64,000 bases of DNA from DASQDN01 sp963844855 (GTDB lineage: Bacteria; Acidobacteriota; Terriglobia; Bryobacterales; Bryobacteraceae), in NCBI GenBank assembly GCA_963844855.1, contig CAWJQP010000090.1, positions 17,200 to 81,199 of the forward strand, given 5' to 3'. A program made the translations under genes and the position numbers. Below the pieces are notes generated by a model, which saw only the letters and a list, made by a program, of their open reading frames with translations, searched no databases and was not told the DNA's origin. Shown one piece after another: positions 8,146-18,366 of the stretch; positions within the stretch are counted from its first letter, which is position 1; the number at the start of each line of letters is the position of its first letter.

Positions 8146-8904
8146 CTACCAACCGAATGTGAAGAGTTCGAGATTTGCTTTACTTTCTCGGCGTTTCGCG
8201 AAACGAATGTTTAGCGGAATGGCGACGCCACGATTGGCAGGTCCGCAGCAATACTTCAGCTTTTCCGGAAGGCGTCGTTTGTAATGCCAAAGCTCGGCCC
8301 CGGTTTTGGCGTCGATCGCGAATAGATGGTTCCACGAAGCACTGAGAAAAATCACACCATCGACAAACAGCGGCGTGGCAACTAAGCCGTCGGGAGTTCC
8401 CGTCTGAAAGCTCCAAACCGGCGTCAGACTCTTCACATTCCGCGTGTTGATCTGGTTGAGCGAGCTGAAGCTGTGGCTGGCGTAGTCCCGGCCGTACATC
8501 AGCCAGTTATCGTGATCATCCGCCGCGGCAAGCAATCGCCGCGGATCGACGTAAATGCGCGGCATCTTTACGGCTGTGGTGGGCTGGATAGCCTGCGCAC
8601 CAAGCGTGCGGATGTGCCGCAGCACGTCACGCTGTTGGGCGGAATCGAGTATGCCGGCAAAGGCGGGCATTGCAGTTCCCGTCACACCGTCGCGAACGAT
8701 GCGCTCGATTTGGGCGTCGCTGATGCCGGCCTGCCACACGGAATTAGTCAGATCTGGCGCCGAGCCACCGTCGCCAAAAGTTCCATGGCAAACAGCGCAA
8801 TGTTTTGTAAAGAGCAGTTGACCAGGACCTGTCGCCTGCCGGGTTTGGGCGAGAACTGCTACTGTCATCGAGAAGTAGCCGGCCGCTTTAATCAAGTAAC
8901 CCAT
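8146..8904 (-). pseudogene. Cytochrome c-PQQ dehydrogenase, truncated after the first propeller blades
   Basis: The 252-residue frame starts with a signal-like segment and a c-type cytochrome domain with CAVCH (Cys36-Cys39-His40) and a later AMPAFAG that supplies the likely Met ligand. From about residue 130 it becomes the start of a quinoprotein propeller (DNWLMYGRDYASHSFSSLNQINTRNVKSLTPVWSFQTG, FAIDAKTGAELWHYK). Homologues continue for another 350-400 residues with more blades and the PQQ and calcium ligands. Here homology stops after CCGPANRGVAI and an unrelated 23-residue tail leads to a stop. A large 3' deletion is the simplest reading. The stub is probably inactive, though the heme domain could still fold and be exported. 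Confidence 0.72.
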
Positions 8905-9114
8905 GGCGTCTAAACGAATATTTCAATCTTAAAGGACAAGGCCGTCAACGAGGGTGCTCTCGACCGCCGGCACGGTATGGCGATTTACGATTACTAGAGC
9001 GAGCAGAACGCTAAGATCGAGATGGGCGCGTTGATTGTCAAGATTCCTGGCGATCTCGCGAAACTGCGCCTCTCGCGCACTTCCGGGCCTAATAAAATCA
9101 TGGGGAAGTTTGCT

Positions 9115-10467
9115 ATGGATCAGGCGACAGAGAAAGTAGCGTTGACGACTCGAAGGACGATCGTGGCAGGTGCGGCGCTTGGATTAGCCCCTGCCATTCG
9201 CCCGTTATGGCGACAACAAAGCGCCAATAACGAGATTCGTCTGGGTGTAGTGGGCATCCGAGGCCGCGGACGCGATCACTACCGCGCGTTCGCCAAAGTT
9301 CCGGGAGTTCGAGTCGCGTACTTGTGCGACATCGACGAGCGCCTTTTCCCGCGGTTGTGAAGGACATCGAATCCTTAGGTGGAGTGAAAGCCGAAACCTT
9401 TGTTGATCTTCGCAAGCTCCTCGAGCGCAAGGACCTGGATGCGATTTCGATCGCTACGCCGGACCACTGGCACGCGCTACATACGATCTGGGCCTGTCAG
9501 GCGGGGAAGGACGTCTATGTTGAAAAGCCTCTGTGCCACAACATCCGCGAAGGCCGCAAAATGCTTGAGGCTGCTCGGAAGTACAACCGCATTGTTCAAG
9601 TGGGACTCAACCGAAGAAGCGAGAACCGCAACCTTGCGGGCGTACGCTTCGTTCGCGAAGCAAAGTTCGGGCCGACCTATCGCGCAAAGGCGGTTGTATT
9701 TCGTGGGCGCACTTCAATTGGCAGGGCGCAGGAATCTAGTATTCCCGAAGGGGTCAACTGGGACCTCTTCCTTGGTCCTGCTCCTTATCGAGCCTTCGAT
9801 CTGAACCGATTTCACTACGGATGGCACTACTTCTGGAACACTGCGACCGGTGAGGTTGGGAACAACGGTGTTCATGCTATTGATTTGGTGCGCTGGGCAT
9901 TGAACAAGAACGTTCACCCGATAAAGGTCGTCTGCTCCGGAGGTCGGTTTGTGGACGACTCGGACCAGGAGACACCGAACTACCAGAACGCTACGTTTGA
10001 GTACGCCGATGGAACGCTGGTGGATCTGGAGGTCACTACGCTCCCAAGCCCATCCTTTGGCGGAGTTCAGATGGGCGAGTTCTCTACACGCCCCAGGGCT
10101 ACGTGGCATCCGCCAACAACTGGACCACGGTCGTGGGTGAATTTACTCCTCGCAATACTCCTGATCCGCCTTCGGGTGTCTCAAACCGCTTGAACAACGT
10201 CAGCTTTCCGCAGACTGCATACAAACCGGGACCTGCGATTCCTGACATCGGGGAGCCCGAAGTAAGTCACTTTCAAAACTTCATCGATTGTGTTCGGTCG
10301 CGGAAAACGTGAGGCCCTGAACTGCGAGATTGAGCAGGGACACCTATCGACCACGTTATGCCATATGGCAAACATCGCGTTTCGTACCGGCCGCAAGCTG
10401 GTATACAATCCCCAGACAGAATCGTTTACAAACGATCCTGAGGCCAATAAATTTCTAACCCCAGAGT
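9115..10467 (+). pseudogene. Gfo/Idh/MocA-family oxidoreductase, frameshifted and cut by an IS
   Basis: The ATG at 9115 starts a Tat-like leader (TTRRTIVAGAALGLAPA), then a Rossmann NAD-binding motif (IRLGVVGIRGRGRDH). The frame breaks near 9345 (CDIDERLFP then PAVVKDIESLGG), near 10085 (one base missing in GEFFYTPQGY) and near 10305 (an extra A in CGGAAAACG). Pieced together it gives EKPLCHN with the catalytic-type Lys, a substrate domain (YGWHYFWNTATGEVGNNGVHAIDLVRWAL) and a C-terminal ANIAFRTGRKLVYNP. Secreted acidobacterial members of this family are thought to act on sugars. Homology ends at about 10460, where the inverted repeat of an insertion sequence begins. Confidence 0.8.
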
Positions 10468-11684
10468 TGTCCTCCGCAGAAATTCCATGCGATGTTTACG
10501 CAGCGAGTTTCTCTAACCAATACTCATGGTGGAGTCCGCCGAGAACGGCAGCGCGTCGATCCGCGTGGCCAGATGGAATACGATATCGATGAGCGCTCTC
10601 GGCAGCGACCGGACGTAACGGCACAGGGATTCCCGGCCCAAGACTCATGTGTGGCCTTGCGTGGTTGAAATGCGCGACCCATGTCTTCAGGACGCTCTTG
10701 AGATGGCGTTCATTGAACGGAATGAGGAAATCCAGACATTCGCGGCGCAATGTTCCGCCGAAACGTTCGCAGAACGAATTTGCCTTTGGCGCTCTGACGG
10801 GCGTTCGTAACACTCGCACCCCCATGGCAGCAACCTCTTTGTCCAGTTCCTTGCAGAAAATGCTGTCCCGGTCGTGAATGAGATATCGATAGGTATGCCC
10901 GCCCGGAAGTGCCTCTCGAAACTGTTGCAACGTCCAGTCCGCTGTGGGATGGGCCGTGACGTTGTGATGTACGATCCGGCGTGTCCCCAGCTCCATAACC
11001 ACGAATACATAGAGGACCGGGAGCATGGCGGTGACCACAACAAAGAAGTCGCAAGCCACAATCGCCTGGGCATGGTTACGGACGAAGGTCAGCCAACGCT
11101 GCTTTGGATCGGGCGTGCGTACCGGTCCACCAGAGCGCAGATACTTCCCCACCGTGCGTGGTGATACTCGAATCCCGAGTTTCAGCTTGAGCTCGTTGGC
11201 GATACGTTCCTCTCCCCATGTCACATTGTCGGCGGCCATCTCTCTGATCAGTTGCCGAAGGTCTTTGGGCAACCGCCCGTCGGCTTGGATTTCCAACGCC
11301 AAAACAGCCGGAACCCTTTGCGATGCCAACCGATGAGCGTATCCGGTTTGACGTTCCACAAAACATCGCGCCACTCGAACATTCGGCTCAGAGTTGCCAT
11401 CAGCCACCGTGTGGAGTCGTTGCCCTCCGTGGTTTGATCTTCCGCTCCTGAAGCAGGGCCAGCTGCTTCCGAAGGAAGAGATTCTCGGCTACAAGCGCAC
11501 GGCGCGACCGGACAGCGATAGCGAGAAGGCGACCGAAATTGAGCAGTACGATCGTTACAGTAACAAGGCAGTGTCGGAGAGCGGCGAGCAAAGCAACGGC
11601 GAGGGCATGAACGCTCAGGATCGCACTTTACGCAAGGTTACGATGGACTCTTCTGGCAGCCGAGGGAGTTTTTTGCGGAGCACA
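10468..11684. mobile_element. IS481-like insertion sequence (about 1.2 kb)
   Basis: The left end TGTCCTCCGCAGAAATTCC at 10468-10486 matches the reverse complement of the right end at 11665-11684 (TGT-G-CTCCGCA-AAA-TCC, about 15 identities with one gap). TGT...ACA termini and one integrase-core transposase are typical of IS481 and close relatives. The element sits at the point where homology of the Gfo/Idh/MocA gene stops. No convincing target duplication is seen, so one flank may have been deleted after insertion. The transposase is frameshifted, so the copy is probably dead. Confidence 0.68.
10496..11591 (-). pseudogene. IS481-like DDE transposase, two frameshifts
   Basis: Three frames join into one protein of about 360 residues. 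The first (11591 to about 11410) holds an N-terminal helix ending RALVAENLFLRKQLALLQERKIKPRRA. A one-base deletion separates it from DSTRWLMATLSRMFEWRDVLWNVKPDTLIGWHRKGFRLFWRWKSK. A second shift near 11285 leads to LPKDLRQLIREMAADNVTWGEERIANELKLKLGIRVSPRTV (helix-turn-helix) and an rve/DDE core with ACDFF, HDRDSIF and ANSFCERFGGTLRRECLD, supplying the D-D-E residues. The end HHEYWLEKLAA is typical of this family. The transposase at 21620 is a relative with the same domain order. Confidence 0.78.
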
Positions 11685-11782
11685 CCGGTTAGTGAGGCAC
11701 TCCCAGAGGAAACGGGGAGCAACGGCTAGACCGAACCTACGGAACGATGGCGCCAGTCGACCCTCCCGGCAGTAGGCCGAGT

Positions 11783-13042
11783 TTACGCCTTATTGTTCCC
11801 GATGCAGTACACGTGCGAGTCCGTGCGGTATATCAGGACGTCTCCTGATACCGCCGGTGAAGCCGTGATTCTTTCGTCCAAGCTGTTCGTGGCAAGTAGT
11901 GCGAACTCTCTTCCGGCCTGGACTACGAACGTCGTCCCATCGTTGTTGCTCAGATAAATACACCCGTCGTTTGCGATCGGAGACGAGTTGCAGCTACCGG
12001 CCAAGCGCTTGCGGTAGACCTCCTTGCCCGTGGCCCCATCGAGGCAGGTCAGGACCCCGTTGTCGAGCAGGACGTACAACAGGCCCCGATAGTAGACTGG
12101 CGACGGTTCTTGTGGGCCAGGCTTTTCACTCACCCACACCAACTCGGGCGGTTGCCCATTGCTCTTGAGTCGAATCGCGTGAATGAGACTTTGCCGCCAC
12201 AACTGCAGGAACACTATTCCGTCTGCATACACGGGACTGACAACGATTTCGCCGTTGAAAGGGCCCTCGCCTTCGCCATACTTCCACAACTCGGTTCGGG
12301 TCTTTGCGTCGAAACCGGTCAGGCGATTCTTTCCGGGGACGAGAATGTCAGTCTGTTCATGGTGCTCGACGAGGAGCGGCGTGGCGTGGTTTGTGCCTAT
12401 AGCCCGCTCTCTTTTCCAAAGCACGGAACCGGTTCGCTTGTCGAGACCGACGAGATAACACGGTCCTTTGTGATGGTCCCAAGGCAGCATCACGGAATCG
12501 TGCAGAACGACCGGACTAACCCCATAGCCCCACGCCATTTTTGGGTCCCCAAACAGATCCATGTATTTGGTGACCCAATGCAATTTGCCGTCGTGTGAGT
12601 AGCGAGCGACATCTGAATTGCCGAAGGCAACGTAAACTGCGTCGTCTGTCACGGCAGGCGTATTCACCGCAAGGTTGGACTTTTCGTGAGTTCGCTGATT
12701 CGTGCCGAGTCCGAAGTCGTTGCGCCACACTTCCTGGCCGCTACGCCGATCAAAGCAGAGTGTCAGCAGCGATTTCTTTTCGCCTTCCTGCGCCTGTGAA
12801 GTGACAAACAGACGATCTCCGTACACCACCGGCGAACTCGTGCCCCAACCCGGCAAAGTCGCCGACCACCGCACGTTTTCGGTTCGACTCCACTGTAGCG
12901 GCAGATTTCGGTCCTGCCCGATGCCGTCGGCTTTGGGGCCGCGCCAGCGAGGCCAGTCCGTAGGCATTGAGCCTTCGTTTGCTCCCGCTGAGATTGTCGG
13001 AGCCCCTGCTGCGACCAATGCCAACAGTTCGCGTCTGTTCAT
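11783..13042 (-). CDS. PQQ-like beta-propeller secreted protein
   Basis: The product is 419 residues from the ATG at 13042, which opens MNRRELLALVAAGAPTISAGA, a Tat/Sec-like leader; an upstream in-frame start would bury this leader. The body is a run of PQQ-like propeller blades, each with a DG/tG-x-W/hW signature (DWPRWRGPKADGIG, FDRRSGQEVWRN, LDKRTGSVLWKR, FDAKTRTELWKYGEGEG, LDGATGKEVYRKRL). It lacks the dehydrogenase active-site pattern and so is probably a binding or scaffold protein rather than a PQQ enzyme. Such proteins are common in acidobacteria and planctomycetes near carbohydrate-processing genes. The esterase upstream on the same strand may be co-expressed, with an 83-nt gap between them. 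Confidence 0.8.
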   Translation of the reverse strand: MNRRELLALVAAGAPTISAGANEGSMPTDWPRWRGPKADGIGQDRNLPLQWSRTENVRWSATLPGWGTSSPVVYGDRLFVTSQAQEGEKKSLLTLCFDRRSGQEVWRNDFGLGTNQRTHEKSNLAVNTPAVTDDAVYVAFGNSDVARYSHDGKLHWVTKYMDLFGDPKMAWGYGVSPVVLHDSVMLPWDHHKGPCYLVGLDKRTGSVLWKRERAIGTNHATPLLVEHHEQTDILVPGKNRLTGFDAKTRTELWKYGEGEGPFNGEIVVSPVYADGIVFLQLWRQSLIHAIRLKSNGQPPELVWVSEKPGPQEPSPVYYRGLLYVLLDNGVLTCLDGATGKEVYRKRLAGSCNSSPIANDGCIYLSNNDGTTFVVQAGREFALLATNSLDERITASPAVSGDVLIYRTDSHVYCIGNNKA

Positions 13043-13125
13043 CTTTATGTTGAATACGGCCGGTACTCGGGCGTTCTGAACTCCGACCGGTTCAACCAAT
13101 TATCTGACGTGTAGGAAGCCTGCTT

Positions 13126-14895
13126 CTATTTTTGCCGGGCAAGTCGTACAGCGACATCCAAGCCGCCGGCCCGCTGAATACCCGGGACGAAGAATTGATC
13201 GACGAAGTCTTGGTCGTCTCCCTTGAAGTTGCCCAGGGGAGCGTTCAAAGACACCGGATGTGGCGTCACCGCGGCAGCGAACGTCGCCCACACAGCCGCC
13301 TTGCCAAGCCCTACGACCGTGATGTTCGTTTCGCCCGACTGTACGAGGAAAGCGATCGCGGTAACGATGTCCTGCACGCGATTGGCGTCGTCGCTCCGGT
13401 TGAATGTAAGGAAGTACTGATGCGACCGATCTCGCGAGGTAACAGCGGTTCCGGTCTGAAATGCGTCGATCGCCAGCACGGTACGACCATCTCGAGCCGC
13501 GGCGGCAGCTTCGGCGCTCTTCCGTGCGGCGGCGGCTCCATCGGGATGCACAATCAGGACTGCCCCACCTTTCCCGCGGGTCCAGATTCCGGGTACGCGA
13601 TCGCCGACGCCACCTCTGGTCATGACTATTTGCTCACCCGTTGCCTCGTTTTCGACCTTTGCGGGCCACTGAGTTCCGAGTGCCATCTGGAGGTATTCGC
13701 GCGCCTGCTGCGGATCGCGAATTGAGTCGTTCTGTTGTTTAGCCGAACGAACCCAATTGCTGAACAACTCCTCGTATTTCACTGCGTTGGGCGGGAAGGG
13801 ACGCCCGAAGAACACCATCATGTCCGCAAGCCTCTCCTGCCGGATGTTCTTCTCCGTGTATTTCGACGCATCGGAATCGTTCAGGACTTTCTTCGCCATG
13901 AACTTGTATACTGCTTCCCGGCTTTCGCGATTGTAGTTGTGCGGCGCATCAATTTGTATGGTCTCAACCTGGTCGCCTTTGCCATAGAGATCATAGATGG
14001 CCTTCACGGCAGGAAACTCCTCCTTTGGTGTGTTCTTCGTCCAGTCGCCCGTCGCGGCGACCATGAGCATTGGCTTCGGCGCCATCAGCGCGGCAATCTC
14101 AACGTTATTCGTTCCGACGCGAAGACCGGGGGCGTTCTCGCACGGCGATCCACCTTGCATGATTAGAGAGATCATGTTGACCGGCGCGGACCATCTGGGC
14201 CGATCGTCGACCGCACAGAGCATGAACGTCTGCGTGCCGCCTCCGGATTCGCCTGTGACAACGATCCTCTCCGGGTCTACATCGGGAAGCGTCTGAAGGA
14301 AATCAAGTGCGCGGATGGAGTTCCAGGTTTGAAGCCCGAACGGGCCGAAACTCCAAAGCTGTTCTCGTGGCCCGCCGAACGCATGCGGGATCTGGACGGT
14401 ATCGACGAAGCCGATCATGTCGTACGCAAAGACCACATATCCCTGACGCGCATGGTTAATGCCGCGCGAAGGTACGGAAAACAATGTCCCGTGCTCCACG
14501 CGGCCATACGTCGCGTGTCCGTGAGGCGCAAGCATGCCTGGAAACTTTCCGGTCTTGCCAAGCGGCCGGTACAGGTTGCCCGCTAAATAGAAGCCCGGCA
14601 GTGTCTCGATATAAACCTTTTCTATGGAGTAGTCTTTGTTTTCGATCCGGTCAAAGATTTTTGCATTCAGAGGGGTTCGCTCGGGCATCGGCAGGAGGCC
14701 CGCCGCAAACATGACCTGCTTTCGCAGAAATTCACGCCGGGCGGTCCATTCGCTCAGGCTCGAGAATGCGGGCGGTTTGAAATGGGTATTTGTATCGGGC
14801 GGTTGCGTGTTTCGGATGTCGACGGTTGGGACGGCGCCGTTCGCGGCCGAAATCGCGAGCAAGAGAGTGACGGTGACGGATTTCGAAAAGGGCAT
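13126..14895 (-). CDS. Secreted alpha/beta-hydrolase, acetyl-xylan-esterase-like
   Basis: The product is 589 residues with an N-terminal signal peptide (MPFSKSVTVTLLLAISAANGA). Residues about 95-370 form an alpha/beta-hydrolase: YLAGNLYRPLG...FPGMLAPHGHATYGR, a nucleophile elbow GESGGG with Ser217, and a later His in DAPHNYNRE. The fold and the long N-terminal region resemble the acetyl-xylan-esterase/DUF7379-like hydrolases common in Solibacter. The C-terminal 200 residues (VPGIWTRGKGGAVLIVHPDGAAAARKS, then ITVVGLGKAAVWATFAAA) look like a second, degenerate hydrolase domain without a clear nucleophile. The ATG at 14895 is preferred over TTG at 14928 because the signal peptide begins there. 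Substrate is inferred only by family. Confidence 0.75.
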   Translation of the reverse strand: MPFSKSVTVTLLLAISAANGAVPTVDIRNTQPPDTNTHFKPPAFSSLSEWTARREFLRKQVMFAAGLLPMPERTPLNAKIFDRIENKDYSIEKVYIETLPGFYLAGNLYRPLGKTGKFPGMLAPHGHATYGRVEHGTLFSVPSRGINHARQGYVVFAYDMIGFVDTVQIPHAFGGPREQLWSFGPFGLQTWNSIRALDFLQTLPDVDPERIVVTGESGGGTQTFMLCAVDDRPRWSAPVNMISLIMQGGSPCENAPGLRVGTNNVEIAALMAPKPMLMVAATGDWTKNTPKEEFPAVKAIYDLYGKGDQVETIQIDAPHNYNRESREAVYKFMAKKVLNDSDASKYTEKNIRQERLADMMVFFGRPFPPNAVKYEELFSNWVRSAKQQNDSIRDPQQAREYLQMALGTQWPAKVENEATGEQIVMTRGGVGDRVPGIWTRGKGGAVLIVHPDGAAAARKSAEAAAAARDGRTVLAIDAFQTGTAVTSRDRSHQYFLTFNRSDDANRVQDIVTAIAFLVQSGETNITVVGLGKAAVWATFAAAVTPHPVSLNAPLGNFKGDDQDFVDQFFVPGIQRAGGLDVAVRLARQK

Positions 14896-15010
14896 TCGCG
14901 GGCATCCTACAAGATTCGTTGCGAACAAATCAATCCCCAGCTTCTTTTTAGTGCGGTCGTCGGCTGTTTGACACTCACGTGACGGTATGAAATACTTTTC
15001 ATCATTGATC

Positions 15011-15061
15011 TAGGGTCTTCACCCTAAAGGCTTCACTCAACCGCCTCGAAGCGGCCTTTTT
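15011..15061 (+). promoter_or_regulatory. Two leader hairpins, the second with a T-run
   Basis: TAGGGT at 15011-15016 pairs with ACCCTA at 15021-15026 around CTTC. CCGC at 15041 pairs with GCGG at 15051-15054 and is followed by CCTTTTT. The pair lies 65 nt before the receptor gene and could be a terminator for upstream transcription or an attenuator in the receptor leader. Confidence 0.4.
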
Positions 15062-15124
15062 CTAAATAACTGGCAAAAGTTAGGCGCTTCCCGCGACTCG
15101 TAGATGCGAATGGGAGGAAATACC

Positions 15125-18100
15125 ATGCAAAACAAATCGCTGCTGCGAATTGAATTGCTTTGCGGCGTGGCGGCGACACTGCTCGTCCTGGCCCTGCCGC
15201 TCGGAGCTCAATACACCACAGCGACCTTCGGCGGTACCGTACTGGACAACTCGGGAGCAGCCGTCCCGACCGCAAAGGTCACCATTTCAAACGTGGGAAC
15301 AGGATTCTCACAGACGGTGTCGAGCGACGGTAGTGGACTGTTTCTTTTTTCCCGGCTACCCGTGGGCACTTATCAGCTACGAGTTGATAAAGAGGGCTTC
15401 TCCGGCTATGTGCAGTCGGGCATCGAACTTACCGTTAACCAAGTAGCAAACCAGACTGTAACGATGCAGGTAGGGCAAGTGACGGAGACGGTTAATGTGG
15501 AGGCAAATGCGGAGCTCGTTGCCACGCGCACCGCTACGCAAGGCCAACTCATCGACACGAAAAGAGTCGTGGATCTGCCTCTGAACGGCCGCGGGGCTCA
15601 GTCTCTTGTTTTTCTCGCGCCAGGCACTGTGAACCTGACGGGCCGCTACTGCGGAGAGAATTGCCACGGCGGCGTCTACCCGGGTTCGCAAGTGGCGGGC
15701 GTCAACGGCGCCGGTTCCGCTCAAGTGAATTATCAGCTTGACGGGACCGATCATAACGACTCTTACATAAACATGAACCTGCCGTTCCCAAATCCCGACG
15801 CACTACAGGAATTCAACCTGCAGTCGAGCAACTTCACCGCGGAATACGGAAATGCCGGCGGTGGAGTGGTGAACGTTATCACCCGCTCCGGCACCAATGA
15901 ATTTCACGGTACAATGTTTGAATTCATGCGGAACGGTGCGATGAATGCGCGGAATTTCTTCGCTCCGACGCAGGACACATTGAAGCGCCACCAGTTCGGC
16001 GGATCCGCGGGCGGCCGAATCATTGCGAACAAATTGTTCTTCTTCGGTACGTACCAGCAAACAATTCTGCGCGCGGCACCGGCTGGTCGCGTGACGTTCG
16101 TGCCGACGGCCGCCGAACGACGAGGCGATTTCTCCGGGCTCAGCCGATCAGATTATCGATCCTCAGACGGGGCAGCCGTTCGCCGGGAACCAAATTCCGG
16201 CATCACGGCTGAGCGCGCCGGCACGCTACTTTAACGACCGGATACCGCTCCCGAACGGGCCCGGACGGCAGCTCACATTTGGCGGTGCACAGCAGGCGTC
16301 CGACGACTATCAGTTCATGCCGAAGATCGACTGGTACATCAACGACAAGCATCAGATCAGCGGCCGATATTTCTTCAGCGATTTCAACCGTCCAGCTGTC
16401 GCCGACGCGGAAAATGTGCTTCGCTCCACCGGTGGAAACGCGGTCCGCGTCCAGAATATCTCCTTCATTCACACGTATACGGTTTCTCCGTCACTGCTTC
16501 TGAACAGCACGTTCGGGTGGAACTCGCAGACGGGCGGATCACTGTCGGGCGCTCCGTTCAGTTTCCGCGACGCCGGTGTGAACATTGCGGGCCCGCAGGA
16601 TTCGCTTCTGAAGGCGCCTCCGGCCTTGAACCTCAGTATTACCGGTGCTTTTGGCATCGGCACCACTCACAAAGGCGATTTCAATCGTGGCAGCTGGACC
16701 ATTCGCGAAGTCGTGACAAAGATTTCGGGAGCGCACGAATTCCGGTTTGGCGGCGAAGCGATTCGCCTGTCGAACGAGATCAACAACACGTTTCAGATGA
16801 TGGGCAACTTCGGTTTCAGCGGCCAGATCACGGGCGACGGCTTGGCCGACTACATGTTAGGCGAGGCGAGCCAGCTTTACCCAGGGCGGCGGCGAGTTCA
16901 AAGATCTGCTCGGCACCAAGTGGAGCGTCTTCGTTCAGGACAACTGGCGCGTCAATCAGAACCTGACGCTGAATCTCGGCGTTCGGTGGGATCCGTATCT
17001 CCCGTACTACGACCGGCAGGGCCGAGTTGTGTGCTTCCAGCCGGGCCAGCAGTCGAAGCGCTACCCGAACGCGCCGAATGGGTTGATTTATGGAGGCGAA
17101 AACCATGATCGCCGGCTGTCCCGTTGCCGGATCGGAAGCCAACTGGGGTAACATCGGCCCTCGAGTCGGATTCGCTTATCGCCTGACGCGCGACAACAAG
17201 ACAAGTTTGCGAGGCGGAGTCGGCCTGTTCTATACGCCTCCACAATCCAGCCAGTTCAATCCGTTTACAAACATCGCTCCCTTTGCGCCTACCTTCATTT
17301 TCAACGGCGTCGGCTTCGCTGATCCCTACGCCAGCGCGGGCGTAGCCAATCCGTTCCCTGAGCAATACGGGCCGACGATTCGCGGACCAGAAGCGACGTT
17401 CACGACTCCGGCGGCGATCCGAGGCTACTTCGTCAAGGATTGGCGCATCCCGCAATTGGCAACCTGGAACCTGATCCTGGAGCGTCAGATCGGCGCCACC
17501 TGGGTTGCTCGTGCGGGCTACTACGGGAACAAGGGAACGTTTCTCAGCTTCAACGGACCGACTCGCGAGGTGAATGCCGCGGTGTACATACCCGGAGCGT
17601 CAACAGTCGCCAACACGCAATCGCGGCGGCCGAACTCACTGTTCAGCAATGTCGGCGAGTACCAGTCCGGCAACAACTCGAATTACCACTCTCTCCAAGT
17701 CGGACTAGAGAAGCGGTTTGCCCGAGGGTTGTCGATTCTAACCAACTATACTTGGCAGAAGACGATTGACGACTTCGGGTGGAGCGATCCGCAAAATCGC
17801 CGGCGCGACTACGCGGTTTCGAGCGATGACGTCACCCACGTGTTCAAGTTCTCGAACATCTATGAAGTTCCGCGGTTCGATCTTTCCAACGGGTTCGCGG
17901 ACCGGCTGCTGAATGGGTGGTCGATGAACTCGATCGTGTTCTGGCAAAGCGGGTTCCCGCTGAACCTCAGGCAGCGGCGTTGACAACTCGTTCACGGGCC
18001 TCGGACGCGACCGTCCGGATTACATCGGCGGGCGAGGCTCAGCTGAGCTACGACCGATCGCACGCAGATATGATCGCAAGGTGGTTCGATATCTCGCGTT

Positions 18101-18366
18101 TCACGGTCAACGCACCGGGCACGCTTGGCAACCTGGGGAGAAACGTGCTCCGCGGGCCGAGGTACTTTAACACCGATCTCGCATTGATCAAGAACACGCG
18201 GGTGACGGAAGCCGTATCAGTCCAATTCCGCGCCGAAGCGTTCAATGTGTTCAACAATGTGAACTTCAATGGTCCGAATACTAACCGGTCGGCAGCGCAG
18301 TTCGGCCAGATCACGTCCGCGCAGGATCCTCGGATTCTGCAACTCGCGCTTAAGCTCGCATTTTGA
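15125..18366 (+). pseudogene. TonB-dependent receptor with carboxypeptidase-regulatory domain, about five frameshifts
   Basis: GGGAGG sits 5 nt before the ATG at 15125. The first 375 codons give a signal peptide, a carboxypeptidase-regulatory-like beta-sandwich (TFGGTVLDNSGAAVPTAKV...FSRLPVGTYQL), and the plug domain (DLPLNGR, VNGAGSAQVNYQLDGTDHND, GGGVVNVITRSGTNEFHG). The frame shifts near 16140, 16880, 17095, 17970 and 18025, but each next frame resumes the same beta-barrel (FMPKIDWYINDKHQISGRYFF; SVFVQDNWRVNQNLTLNLGVRWDP; NIGPRVGFAYRLTRDNKTSLRGG; final FNVFNNVNFNGPNTNRS to ALKLAF). The intact form would be an outer-membrane transporter of about 1,080 residues, likely for plant-polymer fragments, as in related acidobacteria. 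The stop overlaps the TTG start of the TPR gene. Confidence 0.8.

Noticed and set aside
15104..18366. Two or more separate receptor genes
   Set aside because: Successive frames form one collinear receptor from regulatory domain to the final barrel strand, so it is one gene with shifts.
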